A program made the position numbers and the translations under genes. From [Eubacterium] saphenum (GTDB lineage Bacteria > Bacillota > Clostridia > Oscillospirales > Ruminococcaceae), in NCBI GenBank assembly GCA_004555855.1, contig SFJQ01000002.1, forward strand, positions 1-50,470: a stretch of DNA of 50,470 bases, written 5' to 3'. The notes under the pieces were generated by a model. That model had not been told where the DNA came from. It saw nothing but the letters and a program-made list of their open reading frames with translations, and ran no database searches. This document shows positions 24,827-32,808 of the stretch, piece by piece; position 1 is the stretch's first letter, and every line of letters begins with the position of its first letter.

Positions 24827-25918
24827 TCATTTTCCCTCCATCAGCTGAATAAACTCATCGAACAAATACGATGTGTCGTGCGGACCGCCGCACGCTTCGG
24901 GGTGAAACTGAACCGTAAAGGCAGGCGCGTTTTTATAGCGGATACCCTCGCAGGTGCCGTCGTTGTTGTTTATGTGGCTGATTTCGCCCGTTGCTTCGGG
25001 AAGCGTTTCTCCAACAACCGCGTAGCCGTGATTTTGCGATGTGATAAACGTGCGGTCAATCGCCAAATCCTTGACGGGCTGATTTCCGCCGCGATGACCG
25101 TACTTCATCTTCGTTGTGGAAGCGCCGTTTGCAAGCGCCAGAAGCTGGTGTCCAAGACAAATCCCGAATGTGGGAATTTGCGCAGGAATAAGCTCCCTGA
25201 GCGTGTTTATCGAAACGGGATTTTGCTGCGGGTCGCCGGGGCCGTTTGAAAGCATAATTCCATCGGGATTGAGCGCTCTTATCTCCTCGGCGGACGTGTC
25301 GTGCGGAACAACCGTGACGCTGCAACCGCGTTTTATCAGCTCGCGTCTGATGTTGAACTTGTAGCCGTAGTCAATCAGCACGACATTGAACTTCGCGTTT
25401 TCAGCAGAAAAAGTCTGCTTCTCCTTAACGCTGACCTTCGGCACGGGCGGCTCTTCCTTGTAATTTCTGATTTCTTCAAGGAGCTCGTCCTTATCAAAAT
25501 CCCCGCAGACAATCGCGCCGTTCATAACGCCGAATTCGCGGATAATTCTCGTCAGTTTTCTCGTGTCAATGTCATAAATTCCGACAATTCCGTGCGATTT
25601 TATATAATCGTTCAAGTTATCCTCGCAGCGGAAATTTGACGGAAAATCGCAGTATTCGCGGACAATGTAGCCCGAAACCACGCTTCCACAGCTCTCGGGG
25701 TCGATTTTGTTTACGCCGTAGTTTCCGATAAGCGGGAAAGTCTGCGTGATAATCTGCCCGCAGTAGGACGGGTCGGTGAGCGTTTCCTGATAGCCCGTCA
25801 TCGCTGTCGTGAACACGATTTCTCCCAGAACCTTACCCTCGGCGCCGAACGATTTCCCCTCGAAAACCGTTCCGTCCGCCAGAACCAAGCTCGCTTTCTT
25901 TTTGTTCTCAAATCTCAT
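24827..25918 (-). CDS. carA: Carbamoyl-phosphate synthase, small subunit
   Basis: A 363-residue glutaminase subunit. The N-terminal CPSase domain has LADGTVFEGKSFGAEG and TAMTGYQETLTDPSY. The class I GATase domain has the nucleophile Cys in FGICLGHQLLALA and the His/Glu pair in FHPEACGGPHD. It hydrolyses glutamine and channels ammonia to CarB. It lies 10 bp after pyrF, with GGAGCAG before the ATG at 25918. A single CarAB pair in a pyr operon serves pyrimidines and perhaps arginine. Confidence 0.97.
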   Translation of the reverse strand: MRFENKKKASLVLADGTVFEGKSFGAEGKVLGEIVFTTAMTGYQETLTDPSYCGQIITQTFPLIGNYGVNKIDPESCGSVVSGYIVREYCDFPSNFRCEDNLNDYIKSHGIVGIYDIDTRKLTRIIREFGVMNGAIVCGDFDKDELLEEIRNYKEEPPVPKVSVKEKQTFSAENAKFNVVLIDYGYKFNIRRELIKRGCSVTVVPHDTSAEEIRALNPDGIMLSNGPGDPQQNPVSINTLRELIPAQIPTFGICLGHQLLALANGASTTKMKYGHRGGNQPVKDLAIDRTFITSQNHGYAVVGETLPEATGEISHINNNDGTCEGIRYKNAPAFTVQFHPEACGGPHDTSYLFDEFIQLMEGK

Positions 25919-25928
25919 TTTCTGCTCC

Positions 25929-26864
25929 TTAACCGTTTACAACGATTTTTCCAACCTGCGCCATAATTTCATCGCGCATACGGATTGCTTCTCTGCGCGC
26001 CGCTTCAGCAAATTCGTGTTCGCTGACTTTCTGTTTCTGATAAGCGCACATAATTCCTCTGGAGCTGTTTACGATACCGCCCAAGCCGTTCTTGTCGAAC
26101 GCGCCCGCGATATCCGCAGCCGTTGCTCCCTGAGCGCCGTAGCCGGGTATCAGGAAAAACGTCTTCGGCAAAAGCGCGCGCAAGGTCTTTATCTGCTCGG
26201 GATACGTCGCTCCGACAACCGCTCCCACGCCGCTGTAACCGTACACTCCGGGCAGCTCCTCGCCCCACTTTTCGCACATTTTTCCCATAACCTCGTACAC
26301 GGGTTCGCCGTCAATCAGCCTGTCCTGAAGCTCGCCGCTCGACGGATTTGAGGTCTTGACGAGAACGAAAATGCCCTTGTCGTTCTCCGAGCAAATCTTC
26401 AAAAGCGGCTTTATTCCGTCACTTCCGAGATAACCGTTAACCGTGAGCGCGTCGCCCAGAAACGGCTCAATCTCGGTTGAACCGACCTTAACTTTTCCGA
26501 GATGCGCCGCCGCATACGCTTCCATCGTTGTGCCGATGTCGTTGCGCTTGCCGTCCGTGATGACGTACATTCCCTTTGAACGCGCGTATTCCTGCGTTTT
26601 GTAGAGCGTTTTCACACCCGCCGCGCCGTACATTTCGTAATAAGCCGCCTGCGGCTTTACAGCGGGAACGATGTCATAAAGCGCGTCGATAAGCCCTTTG
26701 TTGAACTCGAGAAGCGCCTTTGCGGCACCCTTGAGCGTTTCGCCGTACTTTTCAAAGCAGCGCTTTCTGATGTACTCGGGGACGTAATCCAGCTTCGGGT
26801 CAAGTCCCGCTACCGTGGGGTTTTGCATCTGTTCGATTTTCTCAATCAATCGGTCAAGTGACAT
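25929..26864 (-). CDS. pyrF: Orotidine-5'-phosphate decarboxylase
   Basis: A 311-residue OMP decarboxylase of the longer type 2 subfamily, making UMP from OMP in the last de novo step. Landmarks are TVAGLDPKLDYVP, the catalytic DGKRNDIGTTMEAYA (Lys and Asp of the active site), LVKTSNPSSGELQD and IPGYGAQGATAADI. AAGGAGAAG precedes the ATG at 26864, 12 bp after pyrC. Cytoplasmic dimer by analogy with the family. Confidence 0.96.
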   Translation of the reverse strand: MSLDRLIEKIEQMQNPTVAGLDPKLDYVPEYIRKRCFEKYGETLKGAAKALLEFNKGLIDALYDIVPAVKPQAAYYEMYGAAGVKTLYKTQEYARSKGMYVITDGKRNDIGTTMEAYAAAHLGKVKVGSTEIEPFLGDALTVNGYLGSDGIKPLLKICSENDKGIFVLVKTSNPSSGELQDRLIDGEPVYEVMGKMCEKWGEELPGVYGYSGVGAVVGATYPEQIKTLRALLPKTFFLIPGYGAQGATAADIAGAFDKNGLGGIVNSSRGIMCAYQKQKVSEHEFAEAARREAIRMRDEIMAQVGKIVVNG

Positions 26865-26876
26865 ATTTTCTTCTCC

Positions 26877-28148
26877 TTACTTATCTTCATAGACGACTTT
26901 TCCGTCTACAATGGTCTTTTTAACTCTGCCTTTGAGCGTCATTCCCTTAAAGCAGGTGTTCTTTGATTTGCCGTGGAGCTTTTCTGGGTCAACCGTCCAC
27001 TCCTCGTTCAAATCGACAATCGCGATATCCGCAGGCTCGCCCTCGCTGAAATTGCCGCCTGAGATACCGAGGATTTTGCGCGGGTTCACGCACATCAGCC
27101 TCACTATCTTCGAGAGCGAGAGCTTTCCGGTGTGATAAAGCTGCGTGAGCGTAACCGCAAGCGAGGTTTCCAGCCCGACAACACCGTTCGGTGCTTTCTC
27201 AAAATCGGCTTTTTCCTCAGCGGAATGGGGAGCGTGGTCGGTGACGATACAGTCAATCGTGCCGTCGCAGACGCCCTCGGTTATCGCTTCAACATCGTCC
27301 GGCGTGCGAAGCGGCGGGTTCATTCGGTAATCCGCGTCACGACCGCGAAGCTTTTCATCGGTCATCGTGAAGTAATGCGGGCAGGTTTCGGAAGTCACCA
27401 TAACCCCGTACCGCGCCGCCACTCTCAAAAGCAGCATACTCGTTGCCGTGGAAACGTGCGCGATGTGAATGGGCATCTCCAAATCCCCCGCAAGCACGAT
27501 TTCCCGCGCTGTCGAGATGTCCTCGGAAATGCGGTGCATTCCCTTAACGCCAAGCTCCTTTGAAACCGCGCCGCTGTTGATTATTCCGCCCGCAACAACG
27601 TCCTGGTCCTCGCAGTGCGAAATCACTTTCAGTCCAGCATAGTGCGCCTTGACAAGCGCCTGTGCCATAATTTTCGCGTTCTTCACGGGCTTTCCGTCGT
27701 CCGATACGGCAACGCAGCCCGCTTTTCTCAGCTCCTCGAAATCGCAGAGTTCATCGCCCTTCAAGCCTTTTGTTATGCAGCCCACGGGATAAACCTTGAC
27801 CTTTGACTGCTTAGCCTTATCGAGAATATATTTCACGGTTTCGGCGTTATCCACAACAGGCGTTGTGTTCGGCATACAAGCAACCGCCGTTACTCCTCCC
27901 GCCGCGGCAGCGTTTCCGCCTGTGATGATATCCTCCTTGTGAGTCTGACCGGGGTCGCGCAGGTGAACGTGCATATCGCAAATTCCCGGAATAACCGCAA
28001 GCCCCTCGCAGTCGATAACCTCGTCTGCAGTTTCCGGGATATTCGGCGCGCATTTTACGATAACCCCGTCCTCGGCGAGAATATCTGCCGTCCCTTCAAA
28101 CCCGTTTGCGTTGTCCACAACATATCCATTCTTCAGCAAAAGCCTCAT
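26877..28148 (-). CDS. pyrC: Dihydroorotase
   Basis: A class I zinc dihydroorotase of 423 residues that cyclises carbamoyl aspartate to dihydroorotate. The metal site begins with DMHVHLRDPGQTHKEDI, continues with SHCED and HIAHVST, and ends with the catalytic Asp in VTDHAPHS. The ATG at 28148 is preferred to an earlier in-frame codon because GGAGAAG precedes it and homologues begin with MRLLLKNG-like sequence. It sits 14 bp downstream of pyrR. Confidence 0.96.
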   Translation of the reverse strand: MRLLLKNGYVVDNANGFEGTADILAEDGVIVKCAPNIPETADEVIDCEGLAVIPGICDMHVHLRDPGQTHKEDIITGGNAAAAGGVTAVACMPNTTPVVDNAETVKYILDKAKQSKVKVYPVGCITKGLKGDELCDFEELRKAGCVAVSDDGKPVKNAKIMAQALVKAHYAGLKVISHCEDQDVVAGGIINSGAVSKELGVKGMHRISEDISTAREIVLAGDLEMPIHIAHVSTATSMLLLRVAARYGVMVTSETCPHYFTMTDEKLRGRDADYRMNPPLRTPDDVEAITEGVCDGTIDCIVTDHAPHSAEEKADFEKAPNGVVGLETSLAVTLTQLYHTGKLSLSKIVRLMCVNPRKILGISGGNFSEGEPADIAIVDLNEEWTVDPEKLHGKSKNTCFKGMTLKGRVKKTIVDGKVVYEDK

Positions 28149-28162
28149 ATCTTCTCCTATCT

Positions 28163-28720
28163 TCAGCCCGAAGCGCCTTTTTCGGCAGCCTCGCAAATTA
28201 CAACCTTGTCCGCTCCGTCAATTTCCTTAACCATAACCCGAACCTTCTCGCTGTGAGATGTCGGCAGATTTTTCCCGATATAATCGGCTCTTATCGGCAG
28301 CTCGCGGTGTCCTCTGTCAATCAGCACGGCAAGCTGAATTACCTTAGGTCTGCCCCGTGACACAAGCGCGTCCATCGCCGCTCTCGCCGAGCGCCCCGTG
28401 AAAATCACGTCGTCGATTATCACAACGTGCTTTCCCGTGATGTCAAAATCTATTTTGCTCGCGTCGTCCTCGCCGCGCCTGCGCTCGTCATCGCGAAACG
28501 GCGTGATATCAAGCAGTCCCGTGGGGATTTCCCTGCCCTCGTTTTCGGCAATTTTCGCCGCAATCCGCTTCGCCAGCACCGCGCCCCGCGAATAAATTCC
28601 CACAAGACAAAGATTATCTGCGCCATGACTGCGCTCGATTATCTCAAAAGAAATCCGCGTAATCGCACGCGAAACGGCGTTTTCATCAAGAATTTCCGCT
28701 TTAACGGCAAGCTCCTCCAC
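28163..28720 (-). CDS. pyrR: PyrR pyrimidine-operon attenuation regulator / uracil phosphoribosyltransferase
   Basis: A 185-residue regulator that binds pyr mRNA in response to UMP/UTP versus PRPP, with a usual length of about 180. The PRPP-binding loop VVIIDDVIFTGRSARAAMDAL is diagnostic, with GIYSRGAVLAKRIA and IDRGHRELPIRADYIGKN. The chosen start is GTG at 28720 with GGGAGGAG nine bases upstream. An in-frame GTG at 28747 would add nine residues but lies in the terminator's T-run. As first gene it is positioned for autoregulation through the leader just upstream. Confidence 0.94.
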   Translation of the reverse strand: MEELAVKAEILDENAVSRAITRISFEIIERSHGADNLCLVGIYSRGAVLAKRIAAKIAENEGREIPTGLLDITPFRDDERRRGEDDASKIDFDITGKHVVIIDDVIFTGRSARAAMDALVSRGRPKVIQLAVLIDRGHRELPIRADYIGKNLPTSHSEKVRVMVKEIDGADKVVICEAAEKGASG

Positions 28721-28746
28721 TCGCGCACTCCTCCCAAAAAATTCCA

Positions 28747-28855
28747 CAAAAAAACCGCGTATAGACGCGGCATTAAAGGCTCGATTTACTCCATACGCAT
28801 AAAACTGCGCGGAATTACCACAAAATCCAAACCTTGTCGGCGTCGCCGCACCGAC
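28747..28855 (-). promoter_or_regulatory. pyr operon leader: PyrR-type hairpin and attenuator terminator
   Basis: In the minus-strand leader, a hairpin at 28855-28836 has a 7-bp stem (GTCGGTG/CGCCGAC, one G-U) with the hexaloop CGGCGA. That loop fits the CNGNGA loop known for PyrR binding sites. Downstream, CCGCGT (28770-28765) and ACGCGG (28760-28755) form a terminator stem followed by eight T's (28754-28747), ending just before pyrR. I could not draw a convincing antiterminator by eye. Attenuation control by PyrR is inferred from the hexaloop, the terminator and the pyrR gene. Confidence 0.65.
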
Positions 28856-28885
28856 TTAAAAGCCGCTGATTTCGTATCTTTATAC

Positions 28886-28914
28886 ATTATAATAGAAAAT
28901 CGCGGTTTTGTCAA
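28886..28914 (-). promoter_or_regulatory. Promoter of the pyr operon
   Basis: On the minus strand a perfect TTGACA (28914-28909), a 17-bp spacer and TATAAT (28891-28886). The transcript would have a leader of about 160 bases before pyrR. Confidence 0.9.
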
Positions 28915-28952
28915 GGGGGAAACCGCATTTTCGGAAAATTTTACATAAATAT

Positions 28953-29354
28953 CTACTTTGCCAAAAGCCACTCCTTCGCGTCCTCCAAGCCCTTCAGAAA
29001 TCCCGTCAGAAAGCCGTTTTCCGACAGCGCTTTCCTGAATTTACGAACGCTTTTCCTGTCAAGACCGACAAACGCGACTTTCAGAAAACGCTTTCCGCTA
29101 TCGCAAACCGCGTGTTTAACGGCATTTACGATTTTATCGGTAATCTCGGTTTCATCAAAAACAAAACACGCGAACGCGGGCGATGAAGGGCGCGAGAAAA
29201 TCTCCGCGTCACGGCTGAGCTTCTCCAGCACAAGCTCCTCGAAACCGTATATTCCGTCAAGATGCTCAAACCAAATCTCCCCGCTGTTATACGGGAGCGC
29301 AAAGGACTTCTTTTGGTATCCCGCAAGCTCCTCGCCGCTGATTTTCCCGGACAA
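28953..29354 (-). CDS. Hypothetical protein, about 133 aa
   Basis: An alpha/beta soluble protein that I cannot assign firmly. The alternation of strands (FACFVFD, LKVAFVGLD) and amphipathic helices (ITDKIVNAVKHAV, VRKFRKAL) recalls STAS/SpoIIAA-like domains, but no phospho-site motif is convincing. The start is probably TTG at 29354 with GAGGTG six bases before it; GTG at 29363 is itself part of that Shine-Dalgarno. It ends 39 bp before the pyr promoter. The terminator at 29376 separates it from the flavodiiron gene, so some read-through or an unseen promoter is needed. Confidence 0.6.
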   Translation of the reverse strand: MSGKISGEELAGYQKKSFALPYNSGEIWFEHLDGIYGFEELVLEKLSRDAEIFSRPSSPAFACFVFDETEITDKIVNAVKHAVCDSGKRFLKVAFVGLDRKSVRKFRKALSENGFLTGFLKGLEDAKEWLLAK

Positions 29355-29375
29355 AATTTTCACCTCAAATCGCGA

Positions 29376-29402
29376 AAAACCCGAGCGAAAAGCTCGGGTT
29401 TT
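29376..29402 (-). terminator. Terminator after the flavodiiron gene
   Basis: CCCGAGC (29380-29386) and GCTCGGG (29392-29398) form a 7-bp stem with loop GAAAA, flanked by AAAA and TTTT, so it can work on both strands. It directly follows the flavodiiron stop on the minus strand. Confidence 0.8.
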
Positions 29403-29410
29403 AGGACAAA

Positions 29411-30571
29411 TTACTGCATAAGCTCCTTGACAAGCGCGTCAAGCTGAGCGTCGTTCTCGGGAGCAAGCGCGGATTTCAGCGTAACGGCGGTTTCGGTAAA
29501 CGTGATGTTCTTGGAGGTCTCGAACAGCTTCTTGATAACCTTTGCCGCGGTCGGCGCCCACGAGCCGTTCTCAATTATACCGATAAGACGGTTCTGGTAG
29601 TTTCTCTCGACAAGGTGCGCAATGAACTCACGCATTGTCGGGAAAGCGTCCGCATTGTAGGTTGTGGTTGCAAGAACGAGCTTTCCATAACGGAACGCGT
29701 CCTCGACAGCCTCAGCCCAGTCATCGCGCGCCAAATCCGTTACCGCAACCTTCGGGCAGCCCGCCGCCTTCAGCTTCTCCGCAAGCAGCAGAGCCGCTTC
29801 CTTCGTGTGACCGTAAACCGATGTATAGGCAACGCAAACGCCCTCGCTCTCAACGCCATAGCTCGACCAGATGTTGTAGGTGTCGAGATAATAGCCGAGA
29901 TTTTCGGTGAGGACGGGACCGTGGAGCGGGAGAATTTTCTCGATTTCAAGCCCCGCAGCCTTTTTCAGAACCGCCTGAACCTGTGCGCCGTATTTGCCGA
30001 CAATACCGAAATAATAGCGTCTTGCCTCGCAAGCCCAGCCCTCGGGGTCAACAACGTCGTTTGCGCCGAATTTTCCGAAACCGTCCGCCGAGAAAAGCGC
30101 CTTGTCAGCGTTATCATAAGTCATGATAACCTCGGGCCAGTGAACCATCGGCGCGGTAATAAAGGTCAGCTCGTGCTTACCGAGAGAGAGCTTTTCGCCC
30201 TCGCCGACAACAATCTGCTTGTCCTTGAAATCATTGCCGAAAAACTGTCCCATCATCACAAAAGCCTTCGCGGAAGCCACGATTTTCGCTTCGGGATAAC
30301 GCTCCGTGAAAACCGCGATATTTGCCGAGTGGTCGGGCTCCATGTGCTGAACAACGAGATAATCGGGCTTTCTGCCTCCGAGCTCCTTCTCGAGATTTCC
30401 GAGCCATTCCTCGCCAAAATTCGCCTCAACCGTGTCCATAACCGCGATTTTTTCATCAAGAATAACGTAAGAATTGTACGCCATTCCGTTCGGCACGTCG
30501 TACATTCCCTCAAACAAATCGACCTCGTGGTCGTTAACTCCTATGTATTTTATGTCTTTCGAAACTTCCAT
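29411..30571 (-). CDS. fprA: Flavodiiron protein (A-type flavoprotein)
   Basis: A 386-residue O2 or NO reductase. The metallo-beta-lactamase-like domain carries the diiron ligands HMEPDH (76-81: His76, Glu78, Asp80, His81), His144 (MVHWPE), Asp163 (FSADGFG) and His217 (LPLHGP). The flavodoxin domain (about 245-386) binds FMN, with YTSVYGHTKEAA as its phosphate loop. No rubredoxin domain is attached, so a separate donor is needed. It protects anaerobes from oxygen or nitric oxide in the cytoplasm. The ATG at 30571 has GGAGG upstream; an earlier in-frame codon lies inside the promoter. Single-gene unit. Confidence 0.94.
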   Translation of the reverse strand: MEVSKDIKYIGVNDHEVDLFEGMYDVPNGMAYNSYVILDEKIAVMDTVEANFGEEWLGNLEKELGGRKPDYLVVQHMEPDHSANIAVFTERYPEAKIVASAKAFVMMGQFFGNDFKDKQIVVGEGEKLSLGKHELTFITAPMVHWPEVIMTYDNADKALFSADGFGKFGANDVVDPEGWACEARRYYFGIVGKYGAQVQAVLKKAAGLEIEKILPLHGPVLTENLGYYLDTYNIWSSYGVESEGVCVAYTSVYGHTKEAALLLAEKLKAAGCPKVAVTDLARDDWAEAVEDAFRYGKLVLATTTYNADAFPTMREFIAHLVERNYQNRLIGIIENGSWAPTAAKVIKKLFETSKNITFTETAVTLKSALAPENDAQLDALVKELMQ

Positions 30572-30606
30572 ATTTTTCCTCCGAAATGCTTTTATTTTAC
30601 ATAGAA

Positions 30607-30635
30607 ATTGTATCATATTTTTCGGTTTTTGTCAA
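30607..30635 (-). promoter_or_regulatory. Promoter of the flavodiiron gene
   Basis: On the minus strand TTGACA (30635-30630), a 17-bp spacer and TACAAT (30612-30607) lie about 35 bp before the ATG. Confidence 0.85.
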
Positions 30636-30649
30636 GTATTGTGCATACA

Positions 30650-30680
30650 AAAAACCGCGCTCCGTGAAGAACGCGGTTAT
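30650..30680 (-). terminator. Terminator after the secreted protein gene
   Basis: AACCGCG (30653-30659) pairs with CGCGGTT (30672-30678) over a 12-base loop. On the minus strand it is followed by a T6 run. It lies 15 bp beyond the stop at 30696. Confidence 0.8.
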
Positions 30681-30695
30681 GTATTTTTTCGATAA

Positions 30696-31391
30696 TCAAG
30701 CTCTTTTTCGGGAGATAACAACCACAGCGCCCGCAACAGCGATTACGCCAACAACAGCCGCTACGCCCTCAACACCGGTATCAGCGTTGTCGCCGCCGGT
30801 TGCGATATCCTTGCCGATTTCGGCGCCTGCAAGATTTGACTCGTACTCGTCAAGAGCCTTGGACATATCCTTAAGCGCTTCCTCGTCCATCACCATGAGC
30901 ATCGAGTCAATCAAATCGTTCACGCTATCGGTGTTCTGGATAGCGGTCAAAAGACCTGTCACGCTCTCTCTGTATGTTTCGGGAGTGAAATCGCCCGAAG
31001 CGCCCTCGGAACTAAAGTGTTCAATAATGTCTGCAAGCTGCTCCTCGGAAACGCCGCTTGTCTGAAGCTGCTCAGCAAACATAGCCTTAATTTCCTCGGG
31101 AGTTTTGCCCTCAACCTGCTCCACCGCGTTGTTAACAACATCTTCGATGCCGCCCGCAGCCTCAATCGCAAGCTTCATCTTCTCAGTAAATTCAGCAATC
31201 TTGTCGCCAAAGAGCTTCTTGAACTTTGCGGAAACCTCAGCTGCAAGCGAAGAACCCGGAGCGGGAGCAATCAGAATATCCTCGGCAACAGGTGCGGAAA
31301 CGAGAACAGGCTCATCTGCAAACGCAGACGCCGAAACAGCACAAACTGTTCCCGCAGCAGCAACAGCCGCAGCAATTGACTTAATCTTCAT
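30696..31391 (-). CDS. Secreted, surface-anchored-like protein, 231 aa
   Basis: Residues 1-25 are a Sec signal peptide ending in ASAFA. The middle (about 45-195) is acidic and mostly helical with repeated Glu/Ala/Lys heptad-like stretches, and no enzyme motif is seen. The C-terminus has NADTG (202-206), a hydrophobic stretch and a basic tail (ISRKRA). This is the layout of a sortase sorting signal, though the motif is not the standard LPxTG. It may be wall-anchored or simply membrane-anchored. It has its own TTGCAA-type promoter and terminator. The neighbouring gene is built the same way. Confidence 0.75.
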   Translation of the reverse strand: MKIKSIAAAVAAAGTVCAVSASAFADEPVLVSAPVAEDILIAPAPGSSLAAEVSAKFKKLFGDKIAEFTEKMKLAIEAAGGIEDVVNNAVEQVEGKTPEEIKAMFAEQLQTSGVSEEQLADIIEHFSSEGASGDFTPETYRESVTGLLTAIQNTDSVNDLIDSMLMVMDEEALKDMSKALDEYESNLAGAEIGKDIATGGDNADTGVEGVAAVVGVIAVAGAVVVISRKRA

Positions 31392-31472
31392 ATAATATCC
31401 TCCATAACAGTAAAACTGTGAACCCGAATTAAAGCCGCTATTTGCCCCACGACTTTAATCCCTATGAAAATA

Positions 31473-31501
31473 ATTATACATTATTTCACAAACAATTGCA
31501 A
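31473..31501 (-). promoter_or_regulatory. Promoter of the 231-aa surface protein gene
   Basis: On the minus strand TTGCAA (31501-31496), a 17-bp spacer and TATAAT (31478-31473) lie about 80 bp before the start. The leader between has no hairpin I find convincing. Confidence 0.75.
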
Positions 31502-31576
31502 CCGACAGTTTCACCAAAATACAAAAAAAATTCGCTTGTATTTTGGTTATTCCTACGAAATTTTTGCCGATTTTTC

Positions 31577-31609
31577 CACAAAAAAGGCATTCCGAAACAG
31601 AACGCCTTT
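31577..31609 (-). terminator. Terminator after the Thr/Asn-rich surface protein gene
   Basis: The minus-strand transcript pairs AAAGGCGTT (31609-31601) with AATGCCTTT (31591-31583), one mismatch, and is followed by a run of T's. It ends 16 bp after the stop at 31625. Confidence 0.75.
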
Positions 31610-31624
31610 CATTATTATTAAGTT

Positions 31625-32092
31625 TTACTCGCCGCGGCGGTTTGCCGTTACCACAACGCCGAGAGCGCCGAGCAATGCCGCAGCCGCTGTCAATCCGAAG
31701 GATACACCCGTTGCGGGCGACTGGTTTGTGTTTACATCGCTTGTTGTTCCAAGACCGCTGTTCAGGTCGTCCGTATCGTTAATGTCCGGAACATCGCTTA
31801 CAGTCGTGTCATTTGTGTCCGTGGTAGTATCGGTGGTAGTGCCGTTGTTGGTGTTGTTTGTACCGTTTGTGCCGTTTGTCGTGCCGTTATCGGTTCCGTT
31901 TGTTCTGCCGCCGGTAATTCCGTTTACGATATCCTCGCCCGCGTTTGCCACGCCGTTTATCAAATCCTCGCCGGCGTTAAGCGCACCGTCTGCCGCTCTT
32001 CCAATCGGGTTGTTTGTCGCCGCACCCGCAGTCGCCGTTAATGCCGCAAAGCAAGCCGCACAAGCCGCCGCTGTCGATATATTTTTAATCAT
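31625..32092 (-). CDS. Thr/Asn-rich secreted protein with SPATG sorting-like tail
   Basis: 155 residues. A signal peptide (1-24, ending TAGAA) is followed by two imperfect repeats (NAGEDLINGVA and NAGEDIVNGIT, 39-60) and a low-complexity stretch of Thr, Asn, Gly and Asp (61-125). The end has SPATG (125-129), a hydrophobic helix and the basic tail ANRRGE, which is a sorting-signal layout. It probably forms a flexible surface stalk or spacer. Copy-number variation of the TNGTNG-type repeat among strains would be expected. No promoter was recognised in the 121 bp upstream (32093-32213). Confidence 0.75.
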   Translation of the reverse strand: MIKNISTAAACAACFAALTATAGAATNNPIGRAADGALNAGEDLINGVANAGEDIVNGITGGRTNGTDNGTTNGTNGTNNTNNGTTTDTTTDTNDTTVSDVPDINDTDDLNSGLGTTSDVNTNQSPATGVSFGLTAAAALLGALGVVVTANRRGE

Positions 32093-32213
32093 CGCTTTTC
32101 TCCTATCTTTGCAAATTGCGCGAAAAATTCACGCAAGAATATTATTCGCAAAGTCGGATTTTTTTATCGGCGGTGATTTTTAGCAGCCGTGTTTTAACGG
32201 AATTTTTTGGAAA

Positions 32214-32579
32214 TCACTCGGTTTTGCGCGGTTTTTTCGGCAACCGCGTTTTCTTCGCCGTCAGCTCAAAGCTCGCAAGCGTCATTCGTTCAATCTCCTC
32301 ACGCGGCACGTCCGAGTCAAGATAAACCGTGTTCCAATGCGTTTTGTTCATGTGATACGCGGGAGTTACGCCCTCAAACGCGCGCCGCAGAAAATCCGCT
32401 TCCATCGGCTCGCATTTCAGGTTTACAATCCACTTTCCGTTATGCTCCATCACAAGCGCAAACCATTTTCTGTTATCCGAGTGCCGCGCCACAACCGTTT
32501 CAAAATCCTCGTCAAACGGGCTGTCAAGCTCCGCGCCGCCAAGATTTCTGCAAAAATCCAAAAATTCCTCTTTCGTCAT
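32214..32579 (-). CDS. MmcQ/YjbR family protein
   Basis: A 121-residue small soluble protein of the MmcQ/YjbR (CyaY-like fold) family. Typical features are the start MTKEEFLDFC, KWFALVMEHNGKWIVNLKCEP, the DFLRRAFEGVTPAYHMNKTHWNTV segment with its conserved H-W, and the IERMTLASFEL helix near the end. The family is annotated as DNA-binding-like, but its molecular role is not established. A basic tail (KKTRLPKKPRK) supports nucleic-acid contact here. The start has GAGGAATTTT-like spacing to the upstream GATGA, and the ribosome site is weak. Confidence 0.85.
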   Translation of the reverse strand: MTKEEFLDFCRNLGGAELDSPFDEDFETVVARHSDNRKWFALVMEHNGKWIVNLKCEPMEADFLRRAFEGVTPAYHMNKTHWNTVYLDSDVPREEIERMTLASFELTAKKTRLPKKPRKTE

Positions 32580-32598
32580 CTCATCACCCCAAAACTAA

Positions 32599-32628
32599 TG
32601 CCGCAGCCTTTTTCCAAGCGCTGCGGCA
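32599..32628 (-). terminator. Weak terminator-like hairpin after pcrA
   Basis: TGCCGCAG (32599-32606) pairs with CTGCGGCA (32621-32628) over a 14-base loop. On the minus strand only a short T stretch follows (TTAGTTTT), so termination may be partial. The 180 bp between it and pcrA contain no gene I can support. Confidence 0.4.
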
Positions 32629-32808
32629 GTAATCTCTTTTCCGTTCAAGCGCGTTTCCCTCGGAATGTCAAAACAGCGTTTTGCGGCGCTTTTACGGTCA
32701 ATCTATGCACCCGCCTTTGCAGATACACGGCTTTCCGAGTTCGGGAAATATAGCTGCATTTCCTTTCCTCTTGTTTTTTATATCGGCAGATTTTTCGGAA
32801 AGTTTAGC

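Noticed and set aside
28790..28810. Leader peptide (Met-Arg-Met-Glu) controlling pyr expression
   Set aside because: A four-codon frame before the terminator has no ribosome site, and pyr operons with pyrR are controlled through RNA binding, not peptide translation.
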